From contig CALMBE010000610.1 of the NCBI GenBank assembly GCA_937860165.1, positions 1-5,711 on the forward strand: a stretch of 5,711 nt of DNA, in the 5' to 3' direction. Below the pieces are notes generated by a model. It was given only the letters and a program-made list of their open reading frames with translations. It did not search any database and was not told where the DNA came from. Shown in pieces: positions 1 through 5,637 of this stretch. The first letter of the stretch is position 1; the number at the start of each line of letters is the position of its first letter. The position numbers and the translations under genes are program-made. This stretch comes from an uncultured Planctomycetaceae bacterium (lineage in GTDB: Bacteria; Planctomycetota; Planctomycetia; Pirellulales; Lacipirellulaceae).

Positions 1-119
1 TGAAACTGTTGGAATGTTCATCGTGATTGTGAGCGACTTGGGAATGCAGGGCGGGTGTTTCGACCAGTGACTCCATCAGGATGAAAGTAAGAGCCTAGAC
101 GTGATCAGGCTATCAGATC

Positions 120-126
120 AAAGGGG
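120..126 (+). promoter_or_regulatory. Candidate ribosome binding site for the peptidase
   Basis: AAAGGGG lies five bases before the TTG at 132 and 17 bases before the ATG at 144. If used, it favours the TTG start. The same bases read on as AAAGGGGTCGGG (120-131), which resembles the terminus of the MITE-like element found twice downstream, so the match may reflect a repeat end rather than a translation signal. Confidence 0.35.
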
Positions 127-131
127 TCGGG

Positions 132-875
132 TTGGTAAACGCGATGACGCCAGATGAATGCAATAAATGGCTGGACTGGGTGCCTATCACGAGTATTCCG
201 CTCAAGCGAATAGGGCCAGACAACACTCCTGTTGATATGGCGTCAGGTTGCTTTGTTAACTGCCAAAACAGGAGGTTTATCTTAACCGTATCCCATGCCG
301 TGGAATTAGGTTCGTCAGACTGGGTCATTGAACTAGGATACGACAATACTAAGGGCACCGAATTCTACCGGGTAGCGCGTTTCTATTATCTTGGCGAGAT
401 CAGTCGAGGAGCAGGTGAGATTGCCGATGCTGATTTTGCCTTTGCTGAGGTTCTTGCTGACCTTGAGTCAACGTTCCATCTTCTGACACCATTTGGACCA
501 ATGTCGCCGAAACGACAGCGCCATGTGTTCGACCTGGAAGTCACGGGGACTCCTCATGTAGATGAATTATATGCGTTCAATGGCGAGATCCGTCCAAGAC
601 CCGATTCGTCGGGCCTGGTTACACAACCAGTGATTTATCCAGGCCTTCGGTATATTGAAAGTTCTGGCTGCTATCATGTATTTAGGTTGCCTGTGCCTCA
701 TCCTGGGCATGATGATTTTACTGGTTGCAGCGGTGCCCCAATCGTAGATACCAAGGGCAATCTGGTGGGGCTTGTCTCCGGAGGAAACATCGAAAGCAAC
801 GTTATTTTCGGAGTAGCTTTGTCTCGTTATAAATTCGCAGTTGAGTTCTACTGCGAAAATATTTGTCCCGCCTAA
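132..875 (+). CDS. Trypsin-like serine peptidase, cytosolic (S1-like fold)
   Basis: Predicted 247-residue protease with a chymotrypsin-like catalytic triad. The sequence shows T-V-S-H-A-V with His55, D-A-D-F-A-F with Asp101 as the likely acid (Asp99 is an alternative), and F-T-G-C-S-G-A-P with Ser200. The strand after the serine, ending G-L-V-S-G-G, is typical of the family. The nucleophile motif is G-C-S-G-A-P rather than the common G-D-S-G-G-P. No signal peptide or membrane segment is visible, so the protein should act in the cytoplasm, unlike DegP-type proteases, and no PDZ domain follows. The start is uncertain. TTG at 132 has a purine-rich AAGGGG five bases upstream. ATG at 144 gives a protein four residues shorter but lies too far from that site. 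The substrate is unknown. Related solitary trypsin-like domains occur in bacterial conflict systems, but no sensor or partner gene is visible here. Confidence 0.8.
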   Translation: MVNAMTPDECNKWLDWVPITSIPLKRIGPDNTPVDMASGCFVNCQNRRFILTVSHAVELGSSDWVIELGYDNTKGTEFYRVARFYYLGEISRGAGEIADADFAFAEVLADLESTFHLLTPFGPMSPKRQRHVFDLEVTGTPHVDELYAFNGEIRPRPDSSGLVTQPVIYPGLRYIESSGCYHVFRLPVPHPGHDDFTGCSGAPIVDTKGNLVGLVSGGNIESNVIFGVALSRYKFAVEFYCENICPA

Positions 876-997
876 AATAGCTCCAAGGTCGGAGGCATGT
901 TGGATCATTGTTTGGCCGAGGGGGATAAAGGGGGACCTTCTGCTTTTTCATGGCTGTCGCCTGGCCATCACGTCCTGCACCTTCGCGTGGTTTTCAT

Positions 998-1002
998 AGG
1001 AG
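998..1002 (+). promoter_or_regulatory. Shine-Dalgarno site of the broken small gene
   Basis: AGGAG sits six bases before the GTG at 1009. This is the best-placed ribosome binding site in the left half, and it supports reading the GTG as the original start of the now-frameshifted gene. Confidence 0.55.
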
Positions 1003-1008
1003 AAGATT

Positions 1009-1183
1009 GTGGATCAGGAATCGGTAGCTCAAATTCAACAGCTCGTTGGTACGGTTACAGAAGCCCTTCGAGCCGACAGCGCCGATGTAAATCGACAGAA
1101 CTAACGTTTTGACTGAAGGACTGAGGCGTGAGCTTCAACTTATCGTCGAAGGGTTCCAAATACATCTCGACCGGCGAGGATGA
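1009..1183 (+). pseudogene. Frameshifted small helical protein, truncated at a repeat
   Basis: From GTG 1009 the frame encodes 31 residues beginning M-D-Q-E-S-V-A-Q-I-Q-Q-L-V and stops at TAA 1102-1104. The next frame is open from about 1097 and continues with the same character: N-V-L-T-E-G-L-R-R-E-L-Q-L-I-V-E-G-F, ending at TGA 1181-1183. Both halves are amphipathic and rich in Glu, Gln, Leu and Arg, as expected of one short helical or coiled-coil protein. A single base gained (or two lost) near 1093-1102 would explain the switch. The final stop overlaps the first A of the MITE-like element, so the true C-terminus may have been cut off by that insertion. I cannot name the family; small proteins with similar helical 'EGLR-EL' segments are common and mostly uncharacterised. 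A sequencing error could mimic the frameshift but would not explain the end at the repeat. Confidence 0.55.
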
Positions 1184-1340
1184 AAAAAGGTCGGGAGTCT
1201 TTGTTTCACATTCGCCCCGTCCCGTCAAGCGAATGATCTCGCGAGCAACGATTCTCCTGGGTTGAAACTCTCGGGTCTTGGGCACTTGTTGAGTATAACG
1301 ATGTGAACCGGCGGTGTCACGCACTCCCTCTCGACCCCTT
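1183..1340 (+). mobile_element. MITE-like repeat, copy 1
   Basis: This is a non-coding element of about 155 bases. It begins A-rich then GGTCGGGAGTCTTTGTTTC, passes through TCGCCCCGTCCCGTCA, and ends CTCTCGACCCCTT. Hand alignment to the copy at 2215-2370 gives roughly 85-90% identity over the central 130 bases, with a few small gaps. The ends are inverted to each other (GGTCGGGAG against CTC..CGACC), clearer in copy 2. No transposase is encoded inside, so it would need an enzyme supplied elsewhere. It directly abuts the stop of the broken gene upstream. The right-hand terminus is more decayed than in copy 2. Confidence 0.7.
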
Positions 1341-1346
1341 CTCTTC

Positions 1347-1374
1347 GGCCTCTAGTGAACACTACTTGGAGGCC
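1347..1374. repeat. Imperfect hairpin at the 3' side of the J-domain gene
   Basis: GGCCTC (1347-1352) pairs with GAGGCC (1369-1374), and inside it TAGT (1353-1356) pairs with ACTA (1361-1364), leaving a small bulge. It lies eight bases beyond the stop of the minus-strand J-domain gene. It could slow or end transcription of that gene, but no T-tract follows on either strand, so a classical intrinsic terminator is not supported. Confidence 0.3.
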
Positions 1375-1381
1375 AGCGAAA

Positions 1382-2119
1382 TTAATAATGTCTGAATTGT
1401 GTAAGCCAAATTCCCAGTATTGGAAAACCTAGACCATAAAAAAAGTAGATTGCAAATACAGTCAAAAAATCTTCATGTAATGGGCCGTCGTCAGTACCCA
1501 GTCGATAAATATTTGTGCCGGGCACGTATCTGAGGGTTACTATTTTCCCACTTAAAAAAGGAGATTTCAGCAGAAGCTGTACTTCTTCTCCATTATCAAG
1601 AATTGCTCCGTAACGATAATTCCCTTCTTTTGATGCGGTAATGGAAAGCTGTTGTGCTATTCTTGCTTGGCCCACAACACTTTTGTTGGAGAACGATCTT
1701 TGCTCCCAAGCGACGTACGCTAAACCACTGAGAAAAAATGCGCCTGCAATAAGTGAAAGCAGCAATAACAACAGATCTCCTCCCGTAGTAGATAGTAGCC
1801 TTGATATGATTGGTTGTAGCCTTCGAGGTTTCTGTTTCTGAAGTGGTTCTACATAGGTTAAATTTTCTTTATCATTTACGTTTGAAGTGGTTGTCTGCTC
1901 GCTATCATTTTTGACTAATTCGGACTGTCTCGATTTAATCAAGTCGTAAGCGGCATTGATCTCCTTTGTTCGTTGATTCGCTCGATTCTGTAATTCGGGA
2001 TCCAACGGAAACCGGTCGGGATGCCAGATCTTCATCATGTCACGGTATGCACGCTCGACTTCAGTTTCAGTCGGATAATCGCTCAGTTCTAATAAGTTTA
2101 GTGCCTCTTTGAGAGTCAT
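1382..2119 (-). CDS. Membrane-anchored J-domain protein
   Basis: A 245-residue protein with an N-terminal J-domain (residues about 3-65). The hallmark H-P-D is at 33-35, followed by R-F and a helix ending E-I-N-A-A-Y-D-L-I. By family knowledge, HPD recruits and stimulates an Hsp70 (DnaK). A polar linker (66-112) leads to transmembrane segment 1 (about 115-137), a soluble stretch (138-217) and transmembrane segment 2 (about 218-240). The stretch between the segments, with Y-R-Y-G-A-I-L-D-N-G-E-E-V and V-T-L-R-Y-V-P-G, looks like the small beta domain of DUF3592-type proteins; this is a tentative likeness. There is no zinc-finger or C-terminal substrate domain, so it is not DnaJ itself. GGTGG about six bases upstream is a plausible ribosome site. 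The gene is AT-rich compared with polX and lies between two direct repeats, which suggests horizontal acquisition. No dnaK or grpE is nearby. Confidence 0.8.
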   Translation of the reverse strand: MTLKEALNLLELSDYPTETEVERAYRDMMKIWHPDRFPLDPELQNRANQRTKEINAAYDLIKSRQSELVKNDSEQTTTSNVNDKENLTYVEPLQKQKPRRLQPIISRLLSTTGGDLLLLLLSLIAGAFFLSGLAYVAWEQRSFSNKSVVGQARIAQQLSITASKEGNYRYGAILDNGEEVQLLLKSPFLSGKIVTLRYVPGTNIYRLGTDDGPLHEDFLTVFAIYFFYGLGFPILGIWLTQFRHY

Positions 2120-2180
2120 AGCTAACCACCGAGCTTCTTTACGCCTGCGAATGCCTTCATTGAGCGAAAAACGGGGCAGA

Positions 2181-2232
2181 ACTATTGGGACAAAAAGATC
2201 GGAAAGGTGATCGGAAAAAAGGTCGCGGGAGT
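2181..2232. repeat. Degenerate 12-base tandem motif running into copy 2
   Basis: Three successive units, AAAAAGATCGG, AAAGGTGATCGG and AAAAAAGGTCGCGG, share an A-rich run followed by GATCGG or GTCGCGG. The third is the left end of the MITE-like element. The series lies upstream of the J-domain start on the opposite strand. It may be slippage at the element end or an array of termini; its function is unknown. Confidence 0.35.
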
Positions 2233-2370
2233 CTTTGTTTCACACTCGCCCCGTCCCGTCACGCGAATGTAGTGAGCAACGATTCCACCGGGTCGAAACT
2301 CTCAGGTCTTGGGCACATGGTGAGTATAACGAAGTGAACCGGCGGTGTCACACACAGACTCCCGACCCCC
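2215..2370 (+). mobile_element. MITE-like repeat, copy 2
   Basis: Second copy of the element at 1183-1340, in the same orientation. The left end reads GGTCGCGGGAGTCTTTGT from 2221, with a two-base insertion relative to copy 1. The right end, CACACAGACTCCCGACCCCC (2351-2370), is its near-perfect inverted complement: GGTCG-GGAGTCT is shared on both sides and similarity continues to about 25 bases. The interior GAGCAACGATTC, GGTCTTGGGCAC and GAACCGGCGGTGTCAC blocks match copy 1. No open frame of plausible coding character fits within it. With copy 1 it brackets the J-domain gene, so recombination between the two could delete about 1.03 kb. Confidence 0.7.
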
Positions 2371-2430
2371 AGGGCCAATCAGTTTTTCAAGTTGTCCTAG
2401 GAATCAAGCCGATTCTTGGCACGCTCGTCA

Positions 2431-2448
2431 TCCCCGCGCTGGCGGGGA
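2431..2448. repeat. GC-rich extragenic palindrome
   Basis: TCCCCGC (2431-2437) and GCGGGGA (2442-2448) form a perfect seven-base stem with a four-base GCTG loop. The surroundings, GTCAT before and TGGAATCCG shortly after (2457-2465), match the general form of widespread bacterial repeats of the type GTCATTCCCGCG..GCGGGAATCC. It is therefore probably a REP-like element rather than a terminator, and no T-run follows it. It lies between copy 2 of the MITE-like element and the PEP-CTERM-like remnant. Confidence 0.5.
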
Positions 2449-2474
2449 GCGATGGCTGGAATCCGATTATCGCC

Positions 2475-2555
2475 CCAGTCCCCGAACCTTCGATGTTATG
2501 TTGGCTCTGGGTACTGACGCTGTTGCTGGGATCTGTGCGCGGAGTGGGGATCTGA
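2475..2555 (+). pseudogene. Orphan PEP-CTERM-like C-terminal tail
   Basis: The frame encodes P-V-P-E-P-S-M, then a hydrophobic run L-C-W-L-W-V-L-T-L-L-L-G-S-V, then Arg and a stop at TGA 2553-2555. This order (VPEP-S, membrane helix, basic residue at the very C-terminus) is the exosortase sorting signal that ends many exported proteins in planctomycetes and other Gram-negatives. The basic tail is weak, with one Arg. Upstream, the same frame runs only through the palindrome and the MITE-like element, which have no protein character. It therefore reads as the last ~27 codons of an exported-protein gene whose body was lost or replaced by repeats. A chance resemblance is possible because the segment is so short. 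It ends 16 bases before the stop of the convergent aldolase-family gene. Confidence 0.45.
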
Positions 2556-2571
2556 CCCGCTGACACTCGCG

Positions 2572-3555
2572 CTAAATATCCTGCACAATCGCATCGTAGA
2601 ACGCGAGGTAATTGTCGGGGTCGGCCCCTTCGCGGAATTCCATAGCCTCGCGGGGATGCAGATTCATCTGCCCGGAAATGTTGTAGGGAATGCTGGGCCC
2701 CCAATCAATTTTTTGCTTTAATGGCAAGATGTGTTCCTGAATAAGTTTGATCACGGGACGCAATTTGAACTTCGGATTTCTCAGGAAGCCCAACAGCAAT
2801 TCCATGTGGCAGTTGCCCGCCCCGCGGCCTAGCCCGAACATCGTGGCGTCGACGCGGTTCGATCCCAAAATAATCGCCTCGACAGTATTGGCAAACGCTA
2901 GTTGCTGATTATTGTGAGCGTGGATGCCAATATCTTTGTTGGTCCCCTCCAGGGCCTTGGAGTATTTCTTGTACAGCCGGTCGATTTGCTCTCGGTACAA
3001 ATACCCAAAGCTGTCCACGATCACCATCACTTGGGCCGGGGTCTCGCGGATCGCTGAGAGTACGGTGTCGATCTCCACGTCTTCCACATTCGACACGGCC
3101 ATCAAGTTTGCACAAGTTTCGTAGCCGAGCTTATCGCAATAATTGATCATCTCGACCGCTTCGGAAACTTGATGGGCATAAAATGCCACGCGGATCATGT
3201 CGAGCACGCTCTCGCTGCGGGGCACGATTTGGGTGCGGTAATCGCTTTTTCCGGCATCGGCCATCGCACAGAGTTTCAGTCCCGTCTTGTCGGCATCGTG
3301 TCCGGGAAACATTCGATTGAGATCGGCCTCATCGCAATGACGCCAAGCACCGAAGTCAGCCTTCGGAAACGACTTGACGGAATTCTTGTAGCCGACTTCC
3401 ATGTAGTCGATGCCCGCCTCGATGCACGCCTCGTAAACCGCGCGAACCACTAGATCGGTGAATTGATGTTTATTGATGAGCCCACCGTCGCGGATGGTGC
3501 AATCCAACACTTTGAGTTCGGGGCGATAGGTGATCCAAGGGGCAGTCTCGGCCAT
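2572..3555 (-). CDS. DRE-TIM metallolyase, aldolase catalytic-domain protein
   Basis: A 327-residue TIM-barrel protein related to 4-hydroxy-2-oxovalerate aldolase and the HMG-CoA lyase/homocitrate synthase superfamily. Strand 1 carries V-L-D-C-T-I-R-D-G-G, with metal-ligand Asp18 and catalytic Arg22. I-H-A-H-N-N supplies His212 and His214 as metal ligands, and G-L-G-R-G-A-G-N (241-248) is the usual late glycine loop. The C-terminal communication domain that binds acetaldehyde dehydrogenase in DmpG/BphI is not recognisable, and no such partner gene is adjacent. The loop R-D-G-G-L-I-N-K-H-Q-F aligns without gaps to the DmpG loop R-D-G-S-H-A-I-R-H-Q-Y, which puts Leu26 where the catalytic base His normally sits. 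The reaction is therefore probably not standard HOA cleavage, and the substrate is unknown. The start at 3555 is chosen for a GGAG five bases upstream; an upstream ATG at 3606 would add 17 residues of unconserved look. Confidence 0.85.
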   Translation of the reverse strand: MAETAPWITYRPELKVLDCTIRDGGLINKHQFTDLVVRAVYEACIEAGIDYMEVGYKNSVKSFPKADFGAWRHCDEADLNRMFPGHDADKTGLKLCAMADAGKSDYRTQIVPRSESVLDMIRVAFYAHQVSEAVEMINYCDKLGYETCANLMAVSNVEDVEIDTVLSAIRETPAQVMVIVDSFGYLYREQIDRLYKKYSKALEGTNKDIGIHAHNNQQLAFANTVEAIILGSNRVDATMFGLGRGAGNCHMELLLGFLRNPKFKLRPVIKLIQEHILPLKQKIDWGPSIPYNISGQMNLHPREAMEFREGADPDNYLAFYDAIVQDI

Positions 3556-3560
3556 CGGTA

Positions 3561-3564
3561 CTCC
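3561..3564 (-). promoter_or_regulatory. Ribosome binding site fixing the aldolase-family start
   Basis: On the minus strand GGAG is followed by five bases and ATG (3555-3553), giving standard spacing. The upstream in-frame ATG at 3606 has no comparable site, so this decides for the shorter protein beginning M-A-E-T-A-P-W. Confidence 0.6.
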
Positions 3565-3657
3565 AAGAAACCAGTAGGGGGCTAAGTGGTAAAGTAAGAC
3601 CCTCAAGTATAATTCACCAACCGAGCCTTGGCGACCGGTTTTTTCCCCAGGCGAGCC

Positions 3658-3735
3658 CCATAAAGCCGCGACCGCCGGTCGCGCAAAGGAGTAAGCTCTT
3701 GGGTTCGTCCGCGACCAGCGGTCGCGGCTTTATGG
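3658..3735. repeat. Paired inverted palindromes (BIME-like) between divergent genes
   Basis: The 26-base arms 3658-3683 and 3710-3735 are inverted copies pairing at 25 of 26 positions (mismatch C3676/A3717), around a 26-base spacer. Each arm also folds alone: CGCGACC (3667-3673) with GGTCGCG (3677-3683), and CGCGACC (3710-3716) with GGTCGCG (3720-3726), each around a three-base loop. Each hairpin carries a CCATAAAGC tail, or its complement, on the outer side. Two short palindromes in inverted orientation with flanking conserved tails is the layout of REP pairs mobilised by RAYT transposases. No RAYT gene is in view. The element fills much of the 210-base gap between the two divergent start codons and could affect either promoter, or form a cruciform. 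Confidence 0.65.
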
Positions 3736-3765
3736 CCGAACGCGAATAACATAAAATGCACCGTT

Positions 3766-5496
3766 ATGACCAACCAAGAAATCGCCTCCGCGTTTGACCA
3801 AGTGGCCGACCTCCTAGAATTTCAGGGGGCGAATCCTTTTCGGGTTAGGGCCTACCGCAATGGTGCCCGCAAAATTTCCGATCTCGGCGAGCGGATGGCT
3901 GATATTGTGGCCGACTCCTCAAGGGATCTCACCGAGATCGAAGGCATCGGCAAGGACTTAGCGGAAAAAATCACACAGCTCGTCACCACGGGTCGCTTGT
4001 CGCAATTGGAAGAATTGCAAGCCCAGGTTCCAGCATCCGTGCTTGCTATCATGCGCGTGCCTGGTTTAGGTCCCAAGAAAGCGGCTGCGCTGTTCAAAGA
4101 ATTGGGAGTCGAAACCCTCGACCAACTCCGCACCGCCTGCACCGAGCAAAAAGTACGTGCCCTTAAGGGCTTCGGGGCCAAGACCGAAGAAACGATTCTC
4201 AAAGGTCTCGACATCGCCAAACAAGGTGATGTGCGTACCAAGTGGGCCGAGGCGGACTCGCTTGTCCTCGAAGTACTCGCCCACATGCACTTGCTCGATG
4301 GAATTCGCCAAATCGAACCCGCCGGCAGCTACCGTCGACGCTGCGAAACCATCGGCGATCTGGACTTTCTGGTCGAGGCCCACGACGCTGCCAAAGCCAT
4401 GGATCACTTCGGTTGTTTTCCCGTCATCGCCGAAGTGATCGCACGCGGGGAAACGAAAATGTCGGTGCGACTTTCCAGCGGGATGCAAATGGATCTGCGC
4501 GTCGTGCCGCCCCAATCTTTCGGTGCCGCCCTGCAATACTTCACCGGTTCGAAAGCCCACAATGTCGAACTACGCGGTCGCGCTAAACAGCGGGGCCTGA
4601 AGATCAACGAATGGGGCGTGTATCGGGTACAGCCGGATGGAAGCGAAGACTACCTCGCGGGCCGCACCGAGGCAGAAGTGTACACCGCCATGGAGCTTCC
4701 CTGTTTTCCGCCCGAGCTTCGTGAGGATCGCGAGGAATTTCGCTGGGCCGAGCAGGGGCAATTGCCTAAACTTATCGAACTGAACGACATTCGTGGCGAT
4801 CTGCACACCCATACCCATGCGACCGACGGAAAAAACTCGATCGTCGAAATGGTCGAAGCCGCGAAAGCCCAAGGTTTAGATTACCTGGCAATCACCGATC
4901 ACTCGAAACGTGTGACGATGGCCAACGGCCTCGATGCCAAACGATTGTTGGCCCAGTGGGCCCAGATCGATGCTATTCAATCCGAGTATCCTGATTTTCG
5001 CATCTTAAAAGGGATCGAATGCGACATTCTCGAAAAAGGGGGAATGGACCTTCCCGACGACGTGTTGGCACAAGGGGACTGGATCATCGCCAGCGTGCAT
5101 TACGGCCAGAACCAGCCGATCGAACAGATCACCGAGCGCATTCTAGGGGCACTCGAAAACCCTCATGTGGATATAATTGCCCATCCGACGGGCCGACTCA
5201 TCAATCGCCGCGAGCCGTATGCCGTCGACATGGAGCAAGTCATTCGGTCCGCTGCCAAACACAAAAAGTTTTTGGAACTCAATGCCAATCCCGCCCGGCT
5301 CGATTTGCATGACCTGCACTGCGCCGCGGCCAAGCGACACGGCGTACCTATCGTGATCAGCACCGACGCCCACAGCACCGAAGGTCTTGATGTTCTCCGC
5401 TATGGGGCACTCCAAGCGCGGCGGGGGGGACTCACCGCAGCGGACGTGGCGAACACGTTGTCGTGGGAGAAGTTTGAGAAGTTGTTGGAGAGGTGA
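3766..5496 (+). CDS. polX: DNA polymerase/3'-5' exonuclease PolX
   Basis: A 576-residue bacterial family X DNA polymerase fused to a C-terminal PHP nuclease, the full usual length. By family knowledge it fills short gaps in base-excision repair, and its PHP domain trims 3' ends using metal ions. Helix-hairpin-helix motifs are visible at E-G-I-G-K-D-L (59-65), P-G-L-G-P-K-K (99-105) and K-G-F-G-A-K-T (134-140). The nucleotidyltransferase site has G-S-Y-R-R (187-191), the metal pair Asp198/Asp200 in G-D-L-D-F, and the third aspartate Asp243 in Q-M-D-L-R. Y-F-T-G-S (258-262) is the sugar-selectivity region. PHP ligands are all present: H347-T-H349, T-D378-H379, E418, H445, H473 and D534-A-H536. 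Both activities should be intact. No strong ribosome site precedes ATG 3766. The gene is solitary, diverging from the aldolase-family gene, and its TGA is immediately followed by the complement of another stop. Confidence 0.97.
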   Translation: MTNQEIASAFDQVADLLEFQGANPFRVRAYRNGARKISDLGERMADIVADSSRDLTEIEGIGKDLAEKITQLVTTGRLSQLEELQAQVPASVLAIMRVPGLGPKKAAALFKELGVETLDQLRTACTEQKVRALKGFGAKTEETILKGLDIAKQGDVRTKWAEADSLVLEVLAHMHLLDGIRQIEPAGSYRRRCETIGDLDFLVEAHDAAKAMDHFGCFPVIAEVIARGETKMSVRLSSGMQMDLRVVPPQSFGAALQYFTGSKAHNVELRGRAKQRGLKINEWGVYRVQPDGSEDYLAGRTEAEVYTAMELPCFPPELREDREEFRWAEQGQLPKLIELNDIRGDLHTHTHATDGKNSIVEMVEAAKAQGLDYLAITDHSKRVTMANGLDAKRLLAQWAQIDAIQSEYPDFRILKGIECDILEKGGMDLPDDVLAQGDWIIASVHYGQNQPIEQITERILGALENPHVDIIAHPTGRLINRREPYAVDMEQVIRSAAKHKKFLELNANPARLDLHDLHCAAAKRHGVPIVISTDAHSTEGLDVLRYGALQARRGGLTAADVANTLSWEKFEKLLER

Positions 5497-5634
5497 TCAA
5501 ATTGCCGCATTTCGAGCATGCTGCTTCACCTGCTCAGGATCCCATCTAACGATATTTCCCGCTTCGATGTCTGCCAGTCCCTCAGCAACTTCCAATTGCA
5601 GGTAGTCCGACCAGAGCTGGAGTACAATCGGAAA
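5497..5634 (-). pseudogene. Antitoxin-like C-terminal fragment
   Basis: The minus-strand frame is open for 45 codons after an in-frame TAG (5637-5635) and ends at TGA 5499-5497. The C-terminal part reads E-V-A-E-G-L-A-D-I-E-A-G-N-I-V, then R-W-D-P-E-Q-V-K-Q-H-A-R. The 'EGLADIEAG' helix followed by a short basic/acidic tail resembles the ends of small type II antitoxins and similar addiction-module proteins; this is a resemblance only. There is no ATG or GTG in frame. The only alternative, TTG at 5595, lacks a ribosome site, and upstream bases in other frames meet stops at once. It is therefore probably the remnant of a gene truncated at its 5' side. Its stop is back-to-back with that of polX, forming TGATCA at 5494-5499. 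Confidence 0.4.
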
Positions 5635-5637
5635 CTA

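Noticed and set aside
2..70. Open frame from the window edge ending at TGA 68-70, possible tail of an upstream gene
   Set aside because: Only 22 codons are visible and they show no recognisable motif; nothing separates it from chance.
102..120. TGATC (102-106) and GATCA (116-120) as an operator upstream of the peptidase
   Set aside because: Five-base arms around a nine-base gap are too short to distinguish from chance, and no regulator gene is adjacent.
567..908. 113-codon minus-strand frame over the peptidase
   Set aside because: It lies opposite the region encoding the catalytic serine, has no family features, and has no supported start.
885..941. AAGGTC and GACCTT as a hairpin downstream of the peptidase
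   Set aside because: The arms are six bases with a loop of more than 40, with no supporting inner stem or T-run.
897..1112. 71-codon plus-strand frame after the peptidase
   Set aside because: Its composition is low-complexity Ser/Arg and it overlaps, in another frame, the better supported GTG frame with a strong ribosome site at 1009.
2431..2448. Palindrome as an intrinsic terminator or a CRISPR repeat
   Set aside because: No T-tract follows the stem, and it occurs once with no regular spacing; a REP-like repeat fits better.
2235..2555. 106-codon plus-strand frame taken as one gene
   Set aside because: Its first two thirds are MITE and palindrome sequence read as protein; only the last ~27 codons have protein-like character and are reported as a remnant.
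4066..4560. Long minus-strand frames within polX
   Set aside because: They are antisense shadows of a strongly conserved GC-rich gene, with no motifs or ribosome sites.
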